From an uncultured Ruminococcus sp. (lineage in GTDB: Bacteria; Bacillota; Clostridia; Oscillospirales; Ruminococcaceae): a stretch of DNA of 5,051 bases. Both the position numbers and the translations under genes were made by a program. The stretch is taken from positions 1 through 5,051 of the forward strand of contig CAMCOJ010000192.1 of NCBI GenBank assembly GCA_945876405.1. The letters are read 5' to 3'. Positions 1 through 5,051 of this stretch are shown here, in pieces. Each line of letters starts with the position of its first letter. The first letter of the stretch is position 1. A model generated the notes under the pieces. That model did not search any database, was not told where the DNA came from, and was given only the letters and a program-made list of their open reading frames with translations.

Positions 1-1174
1 GAGAAAACTAATTTCAAAACCACTTATAACCGGACAGAGAGTAATAGATACTATTCTTCCGATTGCCAAGGGTGGTACCGCGGCTATTCCTGGCGGTTTC
101 GGAACGGGTAAAACTATGACACAGCATCAGCTTGCAAAGTGGTGTGATGCTGATATAATCGTGTACATCGGCTGCGGAGAACGAGGAAATGAGATGACTC
201 AGGTTCTTGAGGAATTCTCGGAACTGATTGACCCGAAAACAAACAGACCGCTTACAGACAGAACAGTTCTTATTGCAAATACGTCAAATATGCCTGTTGC
301 AGCCAGAGAAGCTTCAATTTATACAGGCATTACACTTGCAGAATATTATCGTGATATGGGTTATCATATTGCAATTATGGCTGACTCAACATCCAGATGG
401 GCGGAAGCACTGAGAGAGATATCCGGTCGTCTTGAAGAAATGCCGGCTGAAGAAGGGTTTCCGGCATATCTTCCTTCACGACTTTCTGAGTTCTACGAAC
501 GTGCCGGATATATGGAAACGCTTTCCGGCAGGGAAGGTTCAGTGACGGTAATCGGAGCTGTTTCACCGCAGGGCTCCGACTTCTCCGAACCTGTTACCCA
601 GAATACTAAAAGATTTGTACGCTGTTTCTGGACTCTTGACAAATCTCTTGCATATGCAAGACATTATCCTGCTATAAACTGGACAACAAGTTACAGTGAA
701 TACGTAGGCGATCTTTCTGATTTTTACAGAAAAAATGCCGGTGAGGACTTTATGGAATGCCGTCAGGAGATTTCCAATATTCTTGTGGAAGAGAACAAGC
801 TCATGGAAATAGTGAAGTTAATCGGTTCCGATGTTCTTCCTGATGATCAGAAGCTTGTTATCGAAATTGCACGTGTTGTTCGTGTCGGATTTCTTCAGCA
901 GAATGCCTATCACAAAGACGACACCTTTGTTCCGCTTACCAAGCAGCTTCTGATGATGAAAACTATTCTTCATCTTTATTCTGAATCAAAGAGGATTATA
1001 TCTGAAGGAAAGCCTGTAAGCCTTATTGTAAAATCAGGAATAATGGAAAAAGTAATAAAAATGAAATACGATATTCCAAACGATAAACCGGAGCTTTTCG
1101 ATAACTATATCAGAGAAATAACTGAAGTTCTTGATAATCTGAAGGAAGATGACGAATGGAGGGCTGCTGAATGA
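1..1174 (+). CDS. ntpA: V/A-type ATPase catalytic subunit A (5' truncated by window edge)
   Basis: Catalytic ATP-hydrolysing/synthesising subunit of the A3B3 head of a bacterial V/A-type rotary ATPase, on the cytoplasmic side of the membrane. The frame is open from base 2 (base 1 ends a cut codon), giving 390 residues and a TGA at 1172-1174. The family is about 590 residues, so roughly 200 are missing: the N-terminal beta-barrel and the non-homologous insert. The ATG at 116 lies inside the P-loop region and is not the start. Counting from base 2: [10 protein letters not shown] at 8-17; Walker A GGFGTGKT at 31-38 with Lys37; GCGERGNE at 57-64, where Glu60 is the expected catalytic carboxylate; Walker B IAIMADS at 123-129, then [23 protein letters not shown] near 188-202; RHYPAINW near 220; and a C-terminal helical domain with LQQNAYH. 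The P-loop has Gly and Thr where relatives usually carry Pro/Ala and Ser/Ala/Cys. The last codons overlap subunit B by 4 bases. Identity is very secure. Confidence 0.97.
   Translation, partial: RKLISKPLITGQRVIDTILPIAKGGTAAIPGGFGTGKTMTQHQLAKWCDADIIVYIGCGERGNEMTQVLEEFSELIDPKTNRPLTDRTVLIANTSNMPVAAREASIYTGITLAEYYRDMGYHIAIMADSTSRWAEALREISGRLEEMPAEEGFPAYLPSRLSEFYERAGYMETLSGREGSVTVIGAVSPQGSDFSEPVTQNTKRFVRCFWTLDKSLAYARHYPAINWTTSYSEYVGDLSDFYRKNAGEDFMECRQEISNILVEENKLMEIVKLIGSDVLPDDQKLVIEIARVVRVGFLQQNAYHKDDTFVPLTKQLLMMKTILHLYSESKRIISEGKPVSLIVKSGIMEKVIKMKYDIPNDKPELFDNYIREITEVLDNLKEDDEWRAAE
1158..1163 (+). promoter_or_regulatory. Ribosome binding site for subunit B
   Basis: GGAGGG lies inside the 3' end of the subunit A gene, 7 bases before the ATG at 1171. 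It is a strong Shine-Dalgarno match and fixes the subunit B start at the ATGA overlap. The arrangement suggests translational coupling of A and B, which are needed in equal numbers (inference). Confidence 0.8.
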
Positions 1175-2568
1175 GTATACAGTATATAGGACTTAATCAG
1201 GTTACTGGTCCGCTTATTGCACTTGAAAATGTTAAAGGTGTTGGGTTTGAGGAAGTTGCGTCAATAAAACTTGATGACGGTACTGAACGTATTGGTCGAG
1301 TTGTTCAGATGGACGGCGACAAAGTAATTCTTCAGGTTTTTGAAGGAACAAAAGGCTTGTCTCTCACTAACACAAGAACATCATTTGCAGGCAAGCCGCT
1401 TGAGATTGCACTGTCGAAGGACATACTCGGTCGTATATTCAACGGGGCAGGCAAACCGATTGACAATCTCGGGTATATTTATCCGGAAAAATATGCGGAT
1501 ATTAACGGTAAACCGCTCAATCCTGTTTCAAGAACTTATCCGCGAAACTACATCAGAACCGGTATTTCATCTATCGACTGTCTTATGACACTTATCAGAG
1601 GACAGAAACTTCCTATCTTTTCTGGTTCCGGTCTTTCCCATAATAAACTTGCTGTTCAGATTGTAAGACAGGCTCAGATTGCAGATGAAAGCGGTCAGGA
1701 ATTTGCCGTTGTTTTCGGAGCAATGGGTGTAAAAAATGATGTTGCTGACTATTTTAAAAAAAGTTTTGAGGAAAGCGGAGTTCTTCAGAACGTTGTAATG
1801 TTTATGAATCTGGCAAATGACCCGATAATTGAGAGAATTCTCACTCCGAGATGTGCCCTTACAGCTGCAGAGTACCTTGCATACGAAAAGAATATGCATA
1901 TACTTGTTATTCTTACAGATATGACTTCATATGCTGAAGCACTTCGTGAGTTCAGTTCATCAAAGGGAGAGATACCGGGAAGAAAGGGATATCCGGGATA
2001 TCTTTATTCAGACCTTGCCTCACTTTACGAGAGAGCCGGTATAGTAAACGGTTCAACAGGAAGTGTTACACAGATTCCTATTCTCACTATGCCGAATGAC
2101 GATATCACTCATCCGGTTCCTGATCTTACCGGTTATATAACAGAGGGACAGATAGTTCTTGACAGAAATCTTGATCAGACCGGTATCTATCCAGCCATCT
2201 CTGTTCTTCCGTCACTTTCCCGACTTATGAAGGATGGCATAGGAGAAGGGTACACACGTTCTGACCATAGTGCTGTTGCAAATCAGCTTTTCGCCTGCTA
2301 TGCAAAAGTACAGGAAGCACGTTCGCTCGCTGCGGTTATTGGTGAGGAGGAGCTTTCGGATACTGACAGGCAGTACATGGCATTTGGTGTACAGTTTGAG
2401 AAGCATTTTATTAATCAGGGATTTGATGAAAACAGAACCATTGAACAGACTCTTGACCTTGGCTGGGCACTGTTGTCTCTTCTTCCAAAATCAGAGCTTG
2501 ACCGTGTTGATGAGAAATTACTTGACGAAAAATATGTGGAAGATGCTGCACAGAGATTTCTTGATTAA
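1171..2568 (+). CDS. ntpB: V/A-type ATPase regulatory (non-catalytic) subunit B
   Basis: Non-catalytic nucleotide-binding subunit that alternates with A in the A3B3 head. At 465 residues it is complete for the family. The N-terminal beta-barrel spans about 1-75. [14 protein letters not shown] (85-98) and [16 protein letters not shown] (110-125) are B-subunit hallmarks, as is [19 protein letters not shown] (143-161). That last segment replaces a true P-loop: there is no GxxxxGK[ST], as expected for a subunit that does not hydrolyse [20 protein letters not shown] (224-240) and [17 protein letters not shown] (244-260) form the Walker B region. Arg351 in LPSLSRL matches the arginine finger that reaches the A-subunit active site (about Arg350 in Enterococcus hirae NtpB). 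The remainder is the C-terminal helical domain. The ATG start is set by the strong upstream GGAGGG and the 4-base overlap with A. Family variation is small: relatives usually read GLPHN where this has GLSHN. Confidence 0.98.
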   Translation: MSIQYIGLNQVTGPLIALENVKGVGFEEVASIKLDDGTERIGRVVQMDGDKVILQVFEGTKGLSLTNTRTSFAGKPLEIALSKDILGRIFNGAGKPIDNLGYIYPEKYADINGKPLNPVSRTYPRNYIRTGISSIDCLMTLIRGQKLPIFSGSGLSHNKLAVQIVRQAQIADESGQEFAVVFGAMGVKNDVADYFKKSFEESGVLQNVVMFMNLANDPIIERILTPRCALTAAEYLAYEKNMHILVILTDMTSYAEALREFSSSKGEIPGRKGYPGYLYSDLASLYERAGIVNGSTGSVTQIPILTMPNDDITHPVPDLTGYITEGQIVLDRNLDQTGIYPAISVLPSLSRLMKDGIGEGYTRSDHSAVANQLFACYAKVQEARSLAAVIGEEELSDTDRQYMAFGVQFEKHFINQGFDENRTIEQTLDLGWALLSLLPKSELDRVDEKLLDEKYVEDAAQRFLD

Positions 2569-2572
2569 GGAG
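2567..2572 (+). promoter_or_regulatory. Ribosome binding site for subunit D
   Basis: AAGGAG begins within the TAA stop of subunit B and ends 8 bases before GTG 2581. An in-frame TGA at 2578-2580 directly precedes the GTG, so no longer start is possible. The ATG at 2573 is in another frame and stops after three codons. The site therefore decides a GTG start for subunit D. Confidence 0.8.
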
Positions 2573-2580
2573 ATGATTGA

Positions 2581-3207
2581 GTGACAGAACAGATTTTTCC
2601 TACCAAAGGAAACCTTATAAAAGCACGCAAGGATCTTGCACTGTCCAGACTCGGATATGAGCTCATGGACAGAAAAAGAAACATTCTGATAAGAGAACTG
2701 ATGCAGCTTGTTGATTCAGCAAATGAAATCAGACTAAGTATAGAAAAAACGTACGAAGATGCATATCGTGCTCTTCAGGAAGCAAATGTTCAGCTTGGTG
2801 TAGTAGAAATATTTGCCAGGGCTGTTCCGGTCGAAACTTCCCTTTCGGTTGGTTACAGGAGTGTTATGGGTGTTGATATTCCTGCAGTTACGATAAATCC
2901 GTCAGTTCCGGTTGCACCGTTTGGATTTTATGATACGGATTCAAGTATTGATGAGGCATATATTCTGTTTGCCAGAGTTAAGGAAATGACAGCAAAGCTT
3001 GCCGAGGTGGAAAACGGAATTTACAGACTTGCAGTTGCAATAAAGAAAACACAGAAGAGGGCCAATGCTCTTAAAAATATTCTTATTCCGAAATTTATGA
3101 ATATTTCAAAGTATATAAGCGACAGTCTTGAAGAAAAAGAAAGAGAAGAGTTTTCAAGACTTAAAGTTATAAAAACCCAGAAATCAAGAAAAACGGAGAA
3201 TCATTGA
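2581..3207 (+). CDS. ntpD: V/A-type ATPase central-stalk subunit D
   Basis: Central rotor axle of the V/A-type ATPase, the functional counterpart of F1 gamma; it turns inside the A3B3 head and links it to the membrane ring through subunits F and C. The 208 residues match the usual family length. The signature FPTKGNLIKARKDLALSRLG (6-25) is followed by YELMDRKRNIL (26-36), the start of a long helix running to about 80. A short globular segment with YRSVMGVDIPAV (92-103) follows. The second long helix starts near 122 and contains KRANALKNILIPKF (159-172) and DSLEEKEREEFSRLK (181-195), completing the antiparallel coiled coil. No transmembrane segment or signal peptide is visible. The start is GTG, preceded by AAGGAG and immediately by an in-frame stop. 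The gene lies 12 bases after ntpB and overlaps the next gene by one base. The tail after about 195 is short, basic and variable. Confidence 0.97.
   Translation: MTEQIFPTKGNLIKARKDLALSRLGYELMDRKRNILIRELMQLVDSANEIRLSIEKTYEDAYRALQEANVQLGVVEIFARAVPVETSLSVGYRSVMGVDIPAVTINPSVPVAPFGFYDTDSSIDEAYILFARVKEMTAKLAEVENGIYRLAVAIKKTQKRANALKNILIPKFMNISKYISDSLEEKEREEFSRLKVIKTQKSRKTENH
3195..3198 (+). promoter_or_regulatory. Ribosome binding site for the ABC-F gene
   Basis: GGAG within the last codons of ntpD lies 8 bases before ATG 3207 and 5 bases before an in-frame TTG at 3204. The 8-base spacing equals that used for ntpD, so ATG 3207 is preferred. This ATG shares one base with the ntpD stop (TGATG at 3205-3209), a typical stop-restart junction. 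Confidence 0.65.
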
Positions 3208-4997
3208 TGTTATTATCAGCAGAAAACATATCGAAAAATTACGGCATGAAACAGTTGCTTGACGGAGTTTCAGTTTATCTGAACGAAGGAGACAGGATAG
3301 GAATTATCGGGATAAACGGAACAGGTAAGAGTACACTTCTGAAAATTCTTGCCGGAACAGTCCATCCTGACAGCGGGAACATTTCCTCAAAACCTAATCT
3401 TCAGATTTCATATCTGCCACAGGATCCTGAAATGAACGGGGAATTTACCGTTATTGAACAGGTGCTTGCAGATATGCCTTCAGAATACCGTGAGATCCGT
3501 GACTATGAAGCCAGATCGATGCTGAATAAACTCGGAATTACGGATTTTTCAGCAAAGATAAGTACACTTTCAGGCGGACAGCGCAAGAGAGTAGCACTTG
3601 CGTCCGCTCTTATTCATCCGGCTGATGTGCTTGTTCTTGACGAGCCGACAAACCATCTTGACAGCGAGATGGTAACCTGGCTTGAAAACCGGCTTAATAA
3701 GTTTTCAGGCGGTATTGTGATGATAACCCATGACAGATATTTTCTTGAAAGGGTGGTTACAAGGATTACGGAACTATCAAGAGGAAAGCTTTATACATAT
3801 GAAGCGAACTTTTCAAAGTATCTGGAACTTAAGTCGCAGAGAGAAGAGATGGCGGAAGCAAGCGAGAGAAAGCGTCAGTCAGTTCTCAGGCGTGAATATC
3901 AATGGATAATGCGAGCTGCCAGGGCGAGAGGAACAAAGAGTAAGGACAGGATAGAACGTTACCATGCCCTTAAGGAACAGAGTGCACCTGAATACGACGA
4001 TACGGTAAAGATTTCCGCTCTTTCAAGCAGACTCGGAAAGAAAACTATTGAGCTGAAAAATGTATCAAAGAGTTATGGTTCACGTAAGGTAATTGACGAT
4101 TTTTCATATAATGTCCTCAGAAATGACCGTATAGGAATAATTGGCCATAACGGTGCCGGAAAATCAACTCTTCTTAATATGATTGCCGGAAGGATAAAAC
4201 CGGACAGCGGAGAAGTTGAAACCGGTGAAACGGTTAAAACAGGATATTTTACCCAGACATCATCTGAACTTGACCCGGATAAAAAAGTTTTTGACTTTAT
4301 TCATGATATATCAGATTCTGTAAAAACATCTGAAGGAACTTTTTCTGCTTCTCAGATGCTTGAACGTTTTCTGTTTTACCCGGATCTCCAGCAGAGTATG
4401 ATTGGCAGACTGAGCGGTGGTGAAAAACGCAGACTTTATCTTCTCAGCATTCTTATGGAGGCACCGAATGTTCTGCTTCTTGATGAGCCTACAAATGATC
4501 TTGATATAGAAACACTTAGAATTCTTGAAGACTATATTGAAGAATTTCCGGGAGCTGTTATATCTGTTTCACATGACAGATATTATCTTGATAAAACGGC
4601 AGAGTCAATATTTGAAGTTGAGGACAACGGACATGTTTCATGCTACACAGGTAATTACAGCGACTATGCAGAAAAAGCTGCTGAAAAGAAGAAAACCGAA
4701 AAAGAAACGGTTCGTACAGCAAACTCGCAGTCAGAAAATGCCAAAAAACAGCATGCTCTGAAGTTTTCGTTCAAAGAACAGAGAGAGTATGAAACAATAG
4801 ATGCAGATATAGAAAATCTGGAAAATCAGATAGCTGAATGTGAAAGGAAAATGGCTTTGCAGACAAGTGATTATGTAAAACTCCAGGAACTTATGGACAA
4901 AAAAGCTAAACTTGAAGAAGAACTTGAAAACAAGACTGAAAGATGGATTTATCTTAACGATCTGGCTGACAGAATCAATGCTGAAAAAAACAGATAA
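3207..4997 (+). CDS. ABC-F family ATPase, Uup/YfmR type (ribosome-associated)
   Basis: Soluble twin-ATPase ABC protein; ABC-F members bind near the ribosomal E site and relieve stalled or slow translation. The protein has 596 residues from ATG 3207. Domain 1 has Walker A GINGTGKST (35-43), signature LSGGQ (121-125), Walker B VLVLDE (141-146, catalytic Glu146) and switch His175. The interdomain linker (about 205-262) is rich in Arg and Lys, with RREYQWIMRAARARGTKSK (228-246), the form seen in Uup/YfmR. Domain 2 has GHNGAGKST (313-321), LSGGE (402-406), VLLLDE (422-427, Glu427) and His456. Both sites look active. A charged linker (490-515) leads to a C-terminal coiled coil (about 518-594), typical of Uup. 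There are no membrane segments, so it is not a transporter. The Uup/YfmR assignment rests on the linker and C-terminal domain; an antibiotic-resistance ABC-F is less likely because those generally lack this C-terminal domain. It is probably co-transcribed with the ATPase genes. Confidence 0.93.
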   Translation: MLLSAENISKNYGMKQLLDGVSVYLNEGDRIGIIGINGTGKSTLLKILAGTVHPDSGNISSKPNLQISYLPQDPEMNGEFTVIEQVLADMPSEYREIRDYEARSMLNKLGITDFSAKISTLSGGQRKRVALASALIHPADVLVLDEPTNHLDSEMVTWLENRLNKFSGGIVMITHDRYFLERVVTRITELSRGKLYTYEANFSKYLELKSQREEMAEASERKRQSVLRREYQWIMRAARARGTKSKDRIERYHALKEQSAPEYDDTVKISALSSRLGKKTIELKNVSKSYGSRKVIDDFSYNVLRNDRIGIIGHNGAGKSTLLNMIAGRIKPDSGEVETGETVKTGYFTQTSSELDPDKKVFDFIHDISDSVKTSEGTFSASQMLERFLFYPDLQQSMIGRLSGGEKRRLYLLSILMEAPNVLLLDEPTNDLDIETLRILEDYIEEFPGAVISVSHDRYYLDKTAESIFEVEDNGHVSCYTGNYSDYAEKAAEKKKTEKETVRTANSQSENAKKQHALKFSFKEQREYETIDADIENLENQIAECERKMALQTSDYVKLQELMDKKAKLEEELENKTERWIYLNDLADRINAEKNR

Positions 4998-5005
4998 TAT
5001 TTATA

Positions 5006-5034
5006 GTGAACGAAAAAAATATTTTTTCGTTCAC
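5006..5034 (+). terminator. Perfect 13-bp inverted repeat, possible transcription terminator
   Basis: GTGAACGAAAAAA (5006-5018) is exactly complementary to TTTTTTCGTTCAC (5022-5034) around a 3-base loop (ATA). It begins 8 bases after the ABC-F stop, where an operon terminator is expected. The A and T runs sit inside the stem and no T run follows the 3' arm, so it is not a textbook intrinsic terminator. One possibility is that termination occurs in the internal U run, with a weak stem formed upstream; another is that it acts as an mRNA 3' stabilising hairpin. The symmetry would let it act on either strand if a convergent gene lies just outside the window. Confidence 0.5.
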
Positions 5035-5051
5035 CGGTGCCGATATGCACG

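Noticed and set aside
116..118. ATG at 116 as the start of subunit A
   Set aside because: The frame stays open to base 2 and encodes conserved A-subunit sequence through the P-loop, so the ATG is an internal methionine just after GKT.
636..641. TTGACA, a perfect -35 promoter box (another at 2159-2164)
   Set aside because: Both arise from Leu-Asp codons (CTT GAC) in conserved protein sequence, and neither has a convincing TATAAT at 16-18 bases. I do not call an internal promoter.
1567..1899. 110-codon open frame on the minus strand
   Set aside because: It lies wholly antisense to the conserved nucleotide-binding part of subunit B and has no recognisable motif or supporting context. It is a codon-usage shadow, like the shorter minus-strand frames at 375-566 and 2212-2406.
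2270..2584. 104-codon + strand open frame overlapping the end of subunit B
   Set aside because: It is an alternative frame of conserved subunit B coding sequence with no family resemblance. The same applies to the frames at 228-413, 1340-1588 and 4525-4761.
3306..4230. Internal repeat between the two halves of the ABC-F gene
   Set aside because: The similarity around the two Walker A regions reflects the ancient duplication of the ATPase domain common to all ABC-F proteins, not a recent DNA repeat.
3207..4997. ABC transporter or antibiotic-resistance ABC-F
   Set aside because: There is no membrane domain or adjacent permease. The Arg-rich linker and the C-terminal coiled coil fit Uup/YfmR better than the resistance subfamilies.
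5037..5050. Second small hairpin GTGC/GCAC with a 6-base loop
   Set aside because: A 4-bp stem is easily due to chance, and the window ends before any following T run could be seen.

Overview
The window looks like chromosomal DNA from an anaerobic, low-GC Firmicute. A Ruminococcus-like clostridium is my best guess. This rests on A+T-rich coding sequence, frequent CTT (Leu) and AGA (Arg) codons, strong GGAGG-type Shine-Dalgarno sites, and a bacterial A/V-type rotary ATPase. The genus is inference; nothing in the window identifies it directly.

Layout, all on the + strand with almost no intergenic space: (1) bases 1-1174 hold the 3' two thirds of the V/A-type ATPase catalytic subunit A, whose 5' end lies outside the window; (2) bases 1171-2568 hold the complete subunit B, overlapping A by 4 bases (ATGA); (3) bases 2581-3207 hold the complete subunit D, the central stalk, with a GTG start and its Shine-Dalgarno overlapping the B stop codon; (4) bases 3207-4997 hold a complete ABC-F ATPase of the Uup/YfmR type, sharing one base with the D stop codon (TGATG); (5) bases 4998-5051 are non-coding and contain a perfect 13-bp inverted repeat that may be the end of the transcript.

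Subunits A and B form the A3B3 head that binds and turns over ATP. D is the coiled-coil axle that couples the head to the membrane ring. A-B-D is the usual gene order of bacterial V/A-type ATPases, so the membrane and peripheral-stalk genes (I, K, E, C, F) are expected just upstream. The window cannot show whether the enzyme pumps or synthesises, or whether it uses Na+ or H+, because the ring and stator subunits are absent.

The ABC-F protein is a soluble, ribosome-associated type of ATPase with no known part in the rotary enzyme. Its tight coupling to ntpD is the least expected thing here. Otherwise this is an ordinary housekeeping region, and I see no evidence of an undescribed system, mobile element, CRISPR array or RNA gene.
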